Below, piece by piece: positions 24,287-31,553 of a stretch of 37,605 nucleotides of DNA (positions within the stretch are counted from its first letter, which is position 1; the number at the start of each line of letters is the position of its first letter). Source of the DNA: Balneolaceae bacterium. Lineage in GTDB: Bacteria; Bacteroidota; Rhodothermia; Balneolales; Balneolaceae. Both the position numbers and the translations under genes were made by a program. The notes beneath the pieces were generated by a model. The model did no database searches and was not told the origin of the DNA. It saw nothing but the letters and a program-made list of their open reading frames with translations. The stretch is from positions 1-37,605 of the forward strand of contig JAGYJQ010000016.1 in NCBI GenBank assembly GCA_018401935.1, read 5' to 3'.

Positions 24287-26695
24287 ATGGCTAAGGACAT
24301 ATTTGCGGATACACCGGAACCCTCTCAGCGCAGGGGCAGGGACATATTTGCTGATGAAGTTCCAACCCCATTTTCTGGAAACCTTGCTTTTGAACCCGAA
24401 ACGCCGCCTTCTCCTCCCCCTCCTTTTGAAGTAGCCAAAATTCCTGAAAGCACTGCTTACGGAGCCGTTGGTGGTGCCCTGGCCCCAGAGTTTATGAGGT
24501 ATGGCGGCAGAGCATTGCAGTATTCCCCAATTGGTCAGCCCTTTGCTGGCGCGATAGGGCGTGGCATGGAAGTTTCTGGCGAAGCCTTGAGGGGTCGTAG
24601 GGGCGCTGCTGCTGTAGGCGGGGCTACAGGCGGATTTGTTGGAGAAAGCGTTCTTCAAACTAGTCGTTCAATGGGTGCCCCAGAGCCTTTGGCAGTTGGC
24701 CTTGGTTTGGTATCCAGCATGGCTGCACCCACGGCAATAGGCCAACTTGCTGTGCGTTCTCCTTGGCTAGGAAGCATGATTAGAAAGGCTGAAGAGGGCG
24801 GTTATGGTGAGGCTGCTCAAAGTTTTGCTCAAAAATTGCGTGGGCGAGGAGTTCCAGCAGAGTCTAGGGAAGCGCAAGAACGGGTTGTAACTGCGCTGGA
24901 AGAAGAGGCTAAAGCCATACGTGATCGTGGGCAGTTTCAAGCCAATAAAATCATGTCGGATGCAGAGCAAGAGATTGCTCGTCTTGCGCCTGGTGCAGAG
25001 CAACAAGCAGAGGAGATTCGCAGGCGTGCAAGGGATCAGGCTGCTGCCTTACTGTTTAGGGCAAGTCAGCAGGTTGAGCAGCGTCAAAGTGCCTTGCGCC
25101 AGGTTACTCAGAGGCAGCGGTTTGGTGAGCAAAGAACCGTTCCAGAGGGCACCAGAAGGCTAATTGGTGAGCCACGTGAGGCCACTGACGTAGGGCAAGA
25201 ACTGCGTGATCGCATAACCACTGTGCAGGGCGACAGGCTTAAGCGGCGTGCTGACCAGGCCGATTTGGATAAAAAGGCTGTCATTGATGAAGTCAATGCT
25301 AAGCAAGGTACGGGGGTTGGCGTTGATGCTGAGCCTAAATATCAGGAGTTAATTGCAGACTTAGAGAAGCGACTTGGGGTTGGTAAGGCAAGGCTTACTG
25401 CCCCCTTTGCTGAAATGACTGAACCTAGAAGCAGGCGCACGCTGCAAGAAATATACGACGTGCTTAAGCCTGTTCAGAGAGAGTTTGAAGGGCAGCCAGT
25501 TACGCCAAGTGTAAGTTTTGAGTCCTTGGATGCTTTGCGCCGACGCCTTGGAGAGGTTTATCGCTCTCCACCGGCAGAGGGTGCCGCAGCAATGGACGCA
25601 AAGGTTGCAGGCGATCTTTATGCCAAGTTGTCTGAAATTCTCGGTGAGTATTCTAGTAAGCAAAAAGAGTTCATAAAAAACTATGAGTCATTGTCTCGGG
25701 AGTTGGATGTATTCAAGGGCGCTGCTGGTCGAAAGGCCACTGCTGTGGACCGTTATGACCCAGAATCCTTTGTTACTGATCCTGCCAAACTTCCATCTAA
25801 TTACTTCTCCACCCGTACAAACGTACAGGACTTAATTGAATTGACTGGCGGTGATCGAAAGTTTGTTGAGGGGCAGGCGGCATCTTTTGTCTCCCGCCAA
25901 CTAGAGGGCGTGCGTACACCCCAAGCAGCGGCAGAGTTTGAGGCGCGTAACCGTGATTGGCTACGTGAGTTTCCTGGCCTACAAGCCTCGGTCAAGCGTT
26001 ACATTGATTCGTTGGGCTTTGCTGAAACAAGGACACGCAGGCTTACTGGTGCCCAAAACGTTTTACGCACTGAGATAGGTGACTTGCCTATTCGTGCCCG
26101 TAAGCAGGCAAAAGAACTTGGTACGGCTGCTGATGCTGAGGCTAGGGCAGTGCAGGGGATTGCAGGCAAGACCACGGCTGAGGCAAGAAGGGCTGCTACT
26201 GTAGCTCGTTCAGAAGCAAACCAGCAGGCAAGGATGCTGTCTAGAACGCCCAAGCAGGATCAGGTGGTTTACTTTGACAGCCTGGTATCTTCTGGTGATA
26301 GCGACGCCCTTGCTGCTGCGGCACAAGTCATCAAGCGCAGCCCAGATTTAATGGATAGTTTCATGCAGGGCGTGCGTGTTTCCCTGTCACGGATGGAGCC
26401 TGCAATAGTGGCAGATCAGTACCGTCGTGTGGTTCGTAATGCGTTGAGCAAGTCTGGGCTGGCTACAGAAAGTCAACTCAAAGATATTGACCGCCAGGTG
26501 CGATTGATCGAAACTGCTAGTAGGCCAGAACTTCGCCCAGGGCTGACCGCCGCTGCTATTCGTAACGTGATAAGTGGTGGTGGTGGTATGGGTACAACAC
26601 GTTTAATGGACACGTTAGGTTTAAGTTTTGCAGAACCATTTTTAGGATCGCCAAATGTCTCTCGTCAAGGGTTACAGCAAGAAGTCAATCAGTAA
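24287..26695 (+). CDS. large internal virion (ejection) protein
   Basis: The largest gene of the window, 802 residues, intact. The N-terminus repeats a short motif (KDIFADTPEPSQRRG then RDIFADEVPTP) and has a Pro-rich run. Residues 60-160 are Gly/Ala-rich (GAVGGALAPEFMRYGGRALQ, GAAAVGGATGGFVGES) and could enter a membrane. From there on, long coiled coils dominate (EEIRRRARDQAAALLFRASQ, then DAEARAVQGIAGKTTAEARR). It is similar in build to ejection proteins that form the trans-periplasm channel in podoviruses. It has AGGGG upstream and overlaps the next tiny gene by 41 bases. Confidence 0.65.
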   Translation: MAKDIFADTPEPSQRRGRDIFADEVPTPFSGNLAFEPETPPSPPPPFEVAKIPESTAYGAVGGALAPEFMRYGGRALQYSPIGQPFAGAIGRGMEVSGEALRGRRGAAAVGGATGGFVGESVLQTSRSMGAPEPLAVGLGLVSSMAAPTAIGQLAVRSPWLGSMIRKAEEGGYGEAAQSFAQKLRGRGVPAESREAQERVVTALEEEAKAIRDRGQFQANKIMSDAEQEIARLAPGAEQQAEEIRRRARDQAAALLFRASQQVEQRQSALRQVTQRQRFGEQRTVPEGTRRLIGEPREATDVGQELRDRITTVQGDRLKRRADQADLDKKAVIDEVNAKQGTGVGVDAEPKYQELIADLEKRLGVGKARLTAPFAEMTEPRSRRTLQEIYDVLKPVQREFEGQPVTPSVSFESLDALRRRLGEVYRSPPAEGAAAMDAKVAGDLYAKLSEILGEYSSKQKEFIKNYESLSRELDVFKGAAGRKATAVDRYDPESFVTDPAKLPSNYFSTRTNVQDLIELTGGDRKFVEGQAASFVSRQLEGVRTPQAAAEFEARNRDWLREFPGLQASVKRYIDSLGFAETRTRRLTGAQNVLRTEIGDLPIRARKQAKELGTAADAEARAVQGIAGKTTAEARRAATVARSEANQQARMLSRTPKQDQVVYFDSLVSSGDSDALAAAAQVIKRSPDLMDSFMQGVRVSLSRMEPAIVADQYRRVVRNALSKSGLATESQLKDIDRQVRLIETASRPELRPGLTAAAIRNVISGGGGMGTTRLMDTLGLSFAEPFLGSPNVSRQGLQQEVNQ

Positions 26696-26792
26696 GAACA
26701 TCTCGAAAGAGGTGAGAAGCGGCAAGCCTCAGAAGCAGGCTATTGCCATTGCGTTGTCCACGGCCCGAAAAGCCAGGAAGGAAAAGCGATGA
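26655..26792 (+). CDS. tiny basic protein, DUF6496-like
   Basis: A 45-residue frame beginning MSLVKGYSKKSISKNISKEV. It continues with SGKPQKQAIAIALSTARKAR and ends KEKR. The 'KGYSKK-I-KNI' start and the 'G-P-KQA-AIAL--ARKA' helix are the pattern of a small basic protein common in phages, which I recall as DUF6496. It overlaps the large virion gene by 41 bases and the next gene by 4 bases (ATGA). The strong basic charge suggests DNA contact. Function is unknown. Confidence 0.65.
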   Translation: MSLVKGYSKKSISKNISKEVRSGKPQKQAIAIALSTARKARKEKR

Positions 26793-26968
26793 GAGGCTAT
26801 GGAAAAGACGGCAGTGATCTTGAAAAGACGCAGCCTGGTGATACCCAGACCGCTAAGAAGATCAAGCAGATGGCAGAGGCTAGAGATTTTATGAAGGGCA
26901 GTTCCCTGCTGATTGGCAACCGGCGTATGCGTCGGGACAAGAAAGAGGGAAGGTCAATGGAAAGATGA
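26789..26968 (+). CDS. small basic hypothetical protein (59 aa)
   Basis: A frame of 59 residues beginning MRGYGKDGSDLEKTQPGDTQ, then TAKKIKQMAEARDFMKGSSL and a very basic end NRRMRRDKKEGRSMER. It is joined by ATGA overlaps on both sides, which supports translation. The helix in the middle and the Arg/Lys tail suggest nucleic-acid binding. I recognise no family. Confidence 0.6.
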   Translation: MRGYGKDGSDLEKTQPGDTQTAKKIKQMAEARDFMKGSSLLIGNRRMRRDKKEGRSMER

Positions 26969-27174
26969 GTAAAAAGTTAAAGGGCGTCAATCCAGAATTA
27001 GAAAATGCGATCAGCACTCTACTTCGGGACGTGATGCAAGACGAGACAGCATCGTTAACTGACAAGACCAAGGTTTTAGATAGGGCACTTAAACTTGAGC
27101 AAATCAAACAAAAGATCAGCGACGATGAATGGGGCAAAGGTTTCTTTAACAACGATGAAGAAGGAGAAGAGTAA
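26965..27174 (+). CDS. small acidic hypothetical protein
   Basis: A protein of 69 residues: MSKKLKGVNPELENAISTLL, then two helices (LTDKTKVLDRALKLEQIKQK) and an acidic tail DEWGKGFFNNDEEGEE. The helices are amphipathic, so a small helical bundle or oligomer is likely. It sits between the basic small proteins and a two-TM protein, overlapping both neighbours (ATGA and TAATG). Function is unknown. Confidence 0.6.
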   Translation: MSKKLKGVNPELENAISTLLRDVMQDETASLTDKTKVLDRALKLEQIKQKISDDEWGKGFFNNDEEGEE

Positions 27175-27401
27175 TGGTAGATGGGGCTGTGTTCAAGATA
27201 GTGAGGGTGGCGTTGGAGATAATCTCTATGCGGTTATTGACCATCCTGGCTATGGTTATGAGTTTCGTTCTGGGCTGTTGGGCGATGTTGGAGCCTACGT
27301 GGGAGAGGATGGCAATGGCTGGATTCTTTGCCGTTTGCATCTTTTTACCGTGCATTAACTGGGAAAGGAAAAAGAATGAAAATGACGATCAAAAAGAGTG
27401 A
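27174..27401 (+). CDS. two-TM membrane protein
   Basis: A protein of 75 residues with two hydrophobic helices, about residues 20-40 (RLLTILAMVMSFVLGCWAML) and 47-62 (MAGFFAVCIFLPCI). It ends with a charged tail WERKKNENDDQKE. The order (short N-terminus, two TM, charged C-terminus) is that of class II holins, though several two-TM proteins lie in this region and I cannot say which one makes the lysis pore. It starts in a TAATG overlap. An internal ATG near residue 19 (MRLLT) is also a possible start. Confidence 0.6.
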   Translation: MVDGAVFKIVRVALEIISMRLLTILAMVMSFVLGCWAMLEPTWERMAMAGFFAVCIFLPCINWERKKNENDDQKE

Positions 27402-27597
27402 AATGACGGTGATGGCAATGGATCGCTCCGCAGGCAAACCCATTCGCCAACAGTCAATTCAAGACACCTATGGACTAGGCAAGCCTAATCGCCTGAACCC
27501 TATGGGCTTTATGGGCATCCATTGTTTTACAGAGGGCGATCAGAAACAATCTCCCACTACAAACAAAACAACGGGATTCAAAAAGAGGTTCTACTAA
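27376..27597 (+). CDS. small hypothetical protein (73 aa)
   Basis: A polar protein starting MKMTIKKSEMTVMAMDRSAG and ending TTGFKKRFY. I chose the ATG at 27376 because GGAAAAAGA lies before it; the frame is open further upstream without a better start. It contains a Gly/Pro/Met-rich centre (LGKPNRLNPMGFMGIHCF). It overlaps the membrane protein before it by 26 bases and the next gene by one base. No family is recognised. Confidence 0.55.
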   Translation: MKMTIKKSEMTVMAMDRSAGKPIRQQSIQDTYGLGKPNRLNPMGFMGIHCFTEGDQKQSPTTNKTTGFKKRFY

Positions 27598-27944
27598 TGG
27601 CTAACAACATTGCTTTTCAACCAATGGGCAACACGGTGGCGGCTACTGCTGCAACTGCCAATACTCAAGGAAATGTTGTTTCCATCACTGCTGTTAGCCC
27701 TGTAAACCAGTACCTTGTGTTCAACCCAGATAAGAACGATGCGGTGTTTGTGGCTTATGGTGAAACGTCAAATATAACTGCAACCATTCCTGATGCCAAC
27801 GGTGCTGCCGTAGTCGGTATTGCGCCTTACACGGAGCGTTGTTTTACTGGCCCACAGGTTAGTCCAACCAAGACGGTGTATGTACGTATCATCTCGACAC
27901 ACAACAACGCTAAGTTGTTTATCACGCCAGGTGAGGGATTCTAA
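27597..27944 (+). CDS. small beta-rich structural protein (paralogue of 15640-15984)
   Basis: A protein of 115 residues from the ATG at 27597, which overlaps the preceding stop (TAATG). It reads MANNIAFQPMGNTVAATAAT, then YLVFNPDKNDAVFVAYGE and ends TVYVRIISTHNNAKLFITPG plus EGF. The end and the strand order match the 114-residue protein at 15640. It is probably all beta. Being close to the lysis genes but like a fibre-region protein, it is an unusual duplicate. A virion or fibre accessory role is inferred. Confidence 0.6.
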   Translation: MANNIAFQPMGNTVAATAATANTQGNVVSITAVSPVNQYLVFNPDKNDAVFVAYGETSNITATIPDANGAAVVGIAPYTERCFTGPQVSPTKTVYVRIISTHNNAKLFITPGEGF

Positions 27945-28294
27945 TGGATCAACAAGAAACCGCGAAAGAAGTAGCAGGCAAGTCCATTGGAAAGCATGGG
28001 CTTTTCTACATCACACTGATCGTACTGATCGGCGTGGGGTCAAGTTACTTTTTGTCTGAATCAGCCATCACCGCTGTTATGACTATGATCGGCGGCGCTC
28101 TTGTTGCTCTTATCAATATGATGAACGGCATTGCTGGCACGGCAACCAAGGAAGAAAGACCGGAGTTTAAGGTCATCTCCGACTTGATACAGCGCCTTGA
28201 CCAGAAGGAAACGCCTATGCGTGTAGACGTGGTGGACGGCAAGGTAAGCGTATCCAAGGGCGATGACGTTGTAACCATGAGGGAAGCAAAATGA
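27944..28294 (+). CDS. two-TM protein, holin-like
   Basis: A protein of 116 residues with two transmembrane helices, about residues 19-37 (GLFYITLIVLIGVGSSYFL) and 42-64 (ITAVMTMIGGALVALINMM). A soluble C-terminal tail of about 50 residues follows (ISDLIQRLDQKETPMRVDVV). It lies directly before the 3-TM holin and the endolysin, overlapping the former by 4 bases. A second holin, antiholin or membrane accessory is possible. It starts in a TAATG overlap. Confidence 0.55.
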   Translation: MDQQETAKEVAGKSIGKHGLFYITLIVLIGVGSSYFLSESAITAVMTMIGGALVALINMMNGIAGTATKEERPEFKVISDLIQRLDQKETPMRVDVVDGKVSVSKGDDVVTMREAK

Positions 28295-28698
28295 TTCCCG
28301 TGGCTGCGCTCTTTGACATAGGCATGAAGGTGCTGGACAAGGTAATGCCTGATCCAGAGGCCAAGGCCAGAGCGCAGGGTGAACTCATCAAACTACAGCA
28401 AGAAGGCAGGATTGCTGAACTCAATGCAGACAACATCGAGGCGCAGGAATTAACTAAACGCCAAGAGTCTGACATGCGCTCTGACTCCTGGCTTTCCAAG
28501 AACATCAGGCCCATGACGCTCATCTTTATCCTGTTGGTCTACACCGTGTTTGCCATGATGAGTGCCTTTGGTCATAACGCCAATGAAGAGTACGTGACGT
28601 TGCTAGGGCAGTGGGGCATGCTTATCATGTCCTTTTATTTTGGTGGACGTACCCTTGAAAAAATTATTGACATGAAAGCTAGGAATGAGACTAAGTGA
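28291..28698 (+). CDS. holin of the 3-TM / gene-transfer-agent type
   Basis: A protein of 135 residues with the features of the GTA_holin_3TM family (PF11351 type). The start AALFDIGMKVLDKVMPDPEA has DPEAKA at residues 21-26. A charged helix follows, then WLSKNIRP before the hydrophobic helices (about residues 74-92 and 103-118), and a basic end. Holins form the membrane lesion that lets the endolysin reach the cell wall. It overlaps the endolysin start by 14 bases and the gene before it by 4, a normal lysis cassette. Confidence 0.75.
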   Translation: MIPVAALFDIGMKVLDKVMPDPEAKARAQGELIKLQQEGRIAELNADNIEAQELTKRQESDMRSDSWLSKNIRPMTLIFILLVYTVFAMMSAFGHNANEEYVTLLGQWGMLIMSFYFGGRTLEKIIDMKARNETK

Positions 28699-29122
28699 AA
28701 ACTTCTCCCTCGAAGAACTTACAGCCTCAGAAACGGCAGCCAGAAAAGGCATCGACAACACGCCGTCCGAGGAAGTCATCAACAACCTCAAGCGCCTCGC
28801 AGCCGCGCTCCAAGAAGTCCGTGCGCTCCTCAACCACAGAGCCATCCTTGTCTCAAGTGGATACAGAAGCCCTGAACTCAACCAGGCCGTCGGTGGAAGC
28901 GCCACCTCTGACCACTGCAAAGGGCTTGCGGCGGATTTTATTTGCCCGTCTTACGGTACCCCCAACGACATTGTTCGAGCGATTGCTGCTTCGGGCTTAT
29001 CGTTTAAGCAAGTCATTCGAGAGTTTGATCGTTGGGTTCACCTCTCGATTCCAGAAGAAGGACAAGAACCCAGAAAGCAAGCCTTGATTATTGATCGGCA
29101 AGGAACTCGGGCTTATGTCTAA
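28685..29122 (+). CDS. endolysin, M15 peptidase (D-Ala-D-Ala carboxypeptidase-like)
   Basis: A protein of 145 residues of the M15 peptidase family, which cuts peptide bridges in peptidoglycan. The start LSENFSLEELTASETAARKG is the usual N-terminal helix. The zinc-binding site is built from VSSGYRSPELNQAVGG, then SDHCKGLAADF (His77 and Asp84 in HxxGxAxD order), and WVHLSI (His119). No signal peptide or cell-wall-binding domain is present, so it is a small single-domain enzyme released through the holin. That suits a Gram-negative host. It overlaps the holin and the next small gene. Confidence 0.88.
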   Translation: MRLSENFSLEELTASETAARKGIDNTPSEEVINNLKRLAAALQEVRALLNHRAILVSSGYRSPELNQAVGGSATSDHCKGLAADFICPSYGTPNDIVRAIAASGLSFKQVIREFDRWVHLSIPEEGQEPRKQALIIDRQGTRAYV

Positions 29123-29378
29123 GAAGGGCGTCTCCCTATCGGTTGGACGTGGCGAGAAGCAGTCCGTCAGTGAAGGTGCTGGCTTGACTGCCAAGGGTCG
29201 TGCCAAGTACAACAGGGAGACTGGTAGCAAACTCAAGGCACCGGCACCGAACCCTAAGACCAAGAAGGATGAGGGTCGGAAGAAGTCATTTTGTGCCCGT
29301 ATGCGTGGCGTCGTAGCCAAGGCAAAGGGTCCAGCAACCAGGGCGAGAGCCTCACTGAGAAGGTGGAACTGTCGATGA
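29115..29378 (+). CDS. small basic conserved protein, DUF6321-like
   Basis: An 87-residue protein from the ATG at 29115 (the frame is open further upstream but this start overlaps the endolysin by 8 bases). It reads MSKKGVSLSVGRGEKQSVSE, then GLTAKGRAKYNRETGSKLKA and ends KSFCARMRGVVAKAKGPATR plus ARASLRRWNCR. This 'GLTAKGRAKYN-ETG--LKAPAP' to 'KSFCARM' pattern is a strongly conserved phage family that I recall as DUF6321. It is very basic; function unknown. Confidence 0.75.
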   Translation: MSKKGVSLSVGRGEKQSVSEGAGLTAKGRAKYNRETGSKLKAPAPNPKTKKDEGRKKSFCARMRGVVAKAKGPATRARASLRRWNCR

Positions 29379-29524
29379 GCAAGCCAGGATTGTATTCAAA
29401 TATCGCAGCCAAGAAGGATCGTATCAAGGCTGGTAGCGGCGAGAAGATGAGGAAGGTTGGCAGCAAGGGTGCGCCCACTGCTAAAGCCTTCAAAGACTCA
29501 GCCAAAACTGCTAAGAAAAAATAG
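29375..29524 (+). CDS. tiny basic conserved protein (49 aa)
   Basis: A frame of 49 residues in an ATGA overlap with the gene before: MSKPGLYSNIAAKKDRIKAG, then SGEKMRKVGSKGAPTAKAFK and DSAKTAKKK. The 'GLY-NI-AK--RI-AGSGEKMRK-G-KGAPTA--F' pattern is a conserved phage protein found beside DUF6321-like genes. The Lys content suggests DNA binding, perhaps as an internal virion or packaging component. Unknown function. Confidence 0.7.
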   Translation: MSKPGLYSNIAAKKDRIKAGSGEKMRKVGSKGAPTAKAFKDSAKTAKKK

Positions 29525-29532
29525 GTGCCATC

Positions 29533-29682
29533 ATGGGTAAAACGTCAACACACTACTTACCAAGCGGCAAAGTGTACAAGGGTGAGGTTCACAAGACCGG
29601 TGGCGTCTTGATGACTGGTGCCAAGCACACAGACAAAAGCAAGAAGTTAACTCATACACCGCCGAAACAAGTTAAGAAGTAG
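29533..29682 (+). CDS. tiny basic hypothetical protein (49 aa), last late gene
   Basis: A frame of 49 residues: MGKTSTHYLPSGKVYKGEVH, then KTGGVLMTGAKHTDKSKKLT and HTPPKQVKK. It ends 18 bases before the first hairpin of the late terminator. It is Gly/Lys-rich with no hydrophobic segment. Small basic proteins of this type close several phage late operons. Translation signals are weak (AGGTGCC before the ATG), so confidence is moderate. Confidence 0.6.
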   Translation: MGKTSTHYLPSGKVYKGEVHKTGGVLMTGAKHTDKSKKLTHTPPKQVKK

Positions 29683-29700
29683 GCTCTACCAGTTGCTCCT

Positions 29701-29774
29701 GTGGAGGGGTTTCTTCTCTTCTTTGTCCCTCCACTTTGGCCCCCGGTTCTCCTCCTTTCCGGGGGCCATTTTTT
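29701..29774 (+). terminator. double-hairpin terminator of the late operon
   Basis: The first hairpin is GTGGAGGG at 29701-29708 with CCCTCCAC at 29727-29734. The second is TGGCCCCCGG at 29737-29746 with CCGGGGGCCA at 29759-29768, a perfect 10-base stem, followed by six T (29769-29774). Read on the minus strand there is no T run after the stem, so it serves the plus-strand genes. The minus-strand gene stops inside the T run. Confidence 0.88.
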
Positions 29775-30591
29775 AATCCCCGCAATAACAGGGGATCGTT
29801 TCGTCTGTAAACAGAGATTGTTGATCCTGAGAAAACTTCATCATCTGTGCGTATGACGGGCGGTCCGAGCGAAACCTAGCGCCATCACCTGTCGTCATTC
29901 CTGAAGACTGAATTACTGTCTCCATCCTTGCCCACCAAATTCCCCTCTCTGGCTTTTCTTGGATCAGGCTCAAGACCTGCTTGCCACCCTTTAGAAAGCA
30001 CAGGTCACAGTTCCCGTGCATTGTCTTGCCATTCATGTTCGGCAGGCCAAGATCAAAAGATTGTGCCTTCCAAAAGTCTCCGACGTCTTGGGCGGTTACC
30101 CCCGCAACATACAAAGGAACCCTCTCCCTAGCCATCTTCACAGCCCTGCGTTGCTCATCAGCCCTGATGCCTAGCCAATCCATGTTCTCGTCGTGATCCC
30201 ATCCCAGACTCTTGAGGTAGCGATCAATGGTCCTGATCTTTAATATTGCGGTGCAGAAACGGGTAACAGGGTTAGGAAGATACTTGCGCTTTTTAATGAG
30301 CATCTCAAATGGCTCACCCTCCCTACTGGCTGTCTCAAAGCTGACCCGCCGAAACTTAGGATCGTCGTCTTGGTACTCCAGCCAATGTATCTCCACGCCC
30401 CAAAACTTTTCACAATCTCGAACAAACTCCAAAGTGGCCTCTTCTTCTTTGCCGGTGTTAGCAAAGACTGCAATGGCCTCTTCTGGCATCCCGTCATTAG
30501 ACTGAAGGACTCGCCATAACAGATATGCCGAAGTCCTCCCCCCCGAAAAAGAAATTACGGTTGGCTCGGTGATTTTGAATGGATCGGTCAT
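29773..30591 (-). CDS. PAPS reductase-like PP-loop protein
   Basis: A protein of 272 residues of the phosphoadenosine-phosphosulfate reductase superfamily (PP-loop, ATP-binding). The loop is SFSGGRTSAYLL, with SGGRTSAYL at residues 16-24. VFANTGKEEEATLEFV follows, as in phage members. Cysteines are Cys113 (RFCTAI), a CDLC pair at 195-198 and CYC at 268-270; together they could hold a metal or Fe-S cluster. Phage members are widespread and rarely shown to reduce PAPS. A role in nucleotide or tRNA thiolation or in DNA modification is as likely as sulfate assimilation. It is the last gene of the minus unit and is coupled to the small gene before it. Confidence 0.78.
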   Translation of the reverse strand: MTDPFKITEPTVISFSGGRTSAYLLWRVLQSNDGMPEEAIAVFANTGKEEEATLEFVRDCEKFWGVEIHWLEYQDDDPKFRRVSFETASREGEPFEMLIKKRKYLPNPVTRFCTAILKIRTIDRYLKSLGWDHDENMDWLGIRADEQRRAVKMARERVPLYVAGVTAQDVGDFWKAQSFDLGLPNMNGKTMHGNCDLCFLKGGKQVLSLIQEKPERGIWWARMETVIQSSGMTTGDGARFRSDRPSYAQMMKFSQDQQSLFTDETIPCYCGD

Positions 30592-30800
30592 TAATAGCGC
30601 CGGTTGATAACGTCAATGATCTCGCCAGCCGCTAGTGCTGCTAACTCATCATTTGGCATTACCATTTTTGCTACCACGTTTGACTCCCGGTCCAGTATCT
30701 TTACCCCGCCCAGGTCGATCCTTACCGCCCACGGTGCCTTTAGTTGGTCTGCTTCCCACTCCTGCTGCCTTCCTACTGTTTCGTGCCACTCTTGATCCAT
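30591..30800 (-). CDS. small hypothetical protein (69 aa)
   Basis: A protein of 69 residues with the compact order MDQEWHETVGRQQEWEADQL, then WAVRIDLGGVKILDRESNVV and LAALAAGEIIDVINRRY. Its ATG has GGAGAG upstream, and it stops in a TAATG overlap with the PAPS-reductase-like gene, so it is well supported. The first 152 bases overlap the C-terminal region of the glycosyltransferase frame. Since this frame has sensible protein text and its own ribosome site, the overlap probably reflects an error at the end of the other gene. Function is unknown. Confidence 0.65.
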   Translation of the reverse strand: MDQEWHETVGRQQEWEADQLKAPWAVRIDLGGVKILDRESNVVAKMVMPNDELAALAAGEIIDVINRRY

Positions 30801-31545
30801 TCTCGCTCTCCATTGTCGTAGGTTCAGGCGTCGGTATTAGCGTGCCCTCGAACAGGTAACTGCCCATGTGCCCCAGTTGGCACCAAGGTGCTGCGTAGAC
30901 CTTGCCCCCTGCCTTGCGCCACTTGTGGCAGAAGTCGTAGTCCTCACTCAAAAGACGGCCTGACTCTTTGTCTATCGGCACCCCAAAAAATTCATGAATT
31001 TCCTCACCGTGCTGCAAGGCGCTCATGTCGTTCTTAAACTTCTTGACACGCTTCTTTAACTTCTCAAAGACCTGGCGCTTAATCAGCATAAACCCCGTGC
31101 CCAGTGCTGCCACCTCGCATGGCTCATCCTGGCGCACCACCACGTTCTCATGGGCACCAATCAGGTTGACCACAAACGAACCCGTGTAGTTTTGCAGGTT
31201 CTCCTTGCCCTTCTTTGCTGCTTCTCGAACCATGTCCCAGTTGATTTCCTTCTTTGGGTAGATTCCGCCAATAACGTCCTTGTTTGCATTGAGCATACGC
31301 AGTGCATCCTCAGAGCGAAACTTAATGTCAGCGTCTATCCAGAAAAGGTACTCAGCATCGCTTTTTAGAAACTGGTGGGCCATGTTGTTCCTGGCTCGTT
31401 GGATGAGTGACTCGTTAAACATAAACGCGCATGAGACTTTGTGCCCAATGGAAGAGAACTGACCTGTGAGAGCAAGCAAAGACTGCATGTAGTGCCCTGT
31501 AGCCATTCCACCGTACATGGGAGTGCAAACCATAATGTGTGCCAT
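30649..31545 (-). CDS. glycosyltransferase-like protein (GT-A fold); C-terminus doubtful
   Basis: 298 residues. The core is a GT-A enzyme: VCTPMYGGMATGHYMQSLL, then FMFNESLIQRARNNMAHQFL and LFWIDADIKF with Asp-Ala-Asp at residues 71-73 as the metal/nucleotide site. EDYDFCHKWRKAGGKVYAAP comes late and carries the catalytic acid region typical of phage members. The last 55 residues (from TTMESENGSRVARN to SKNGNAK) are low-complexity and overlap the 69-residue gene out of frame for 152 bases. A single indel near 30810 would end this protein soon after FEGTLIPTP. The acceptor may be DNA, a virion protein or a host glycan. The start has AGAGGATC upstream. Confidence 0.75.
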   Translation of the reverse strand: MAHIMVCTPMYGGMATGHYMQSLLALTGQFSSIGHKVSCAFMFNESLIQRARNNMAHQFLKSDAEYLFWIDADIKFRSEDALRMLNANKDVIGGIYPKKEINWDMVREAAKKGKENLQNYTGSFVVNLIGAHENVVVRQDEPCEVAALGTGFMLIKRQVFEKLKKRVKKFKNDMSALQHGEEIHEFFGVPIDKESGRLLSEDYDFCHKWRKAGGKVYAAPWCQLGHMGSYLFEGTLIPTPEPTTMESENGSRVARNSRKAAGVGSRPTKGTVGGKDRPGRGKDTGPGVKRGSKNGNAK

Positions 31546-31553
31546 ACGATCCT

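Noticed and set aside
28695..29087. 130-residue Ser/Arg-rich frame over the endolysin
   Set aside because: It lies in the wrong frame over a gene with a complete M15 active site.
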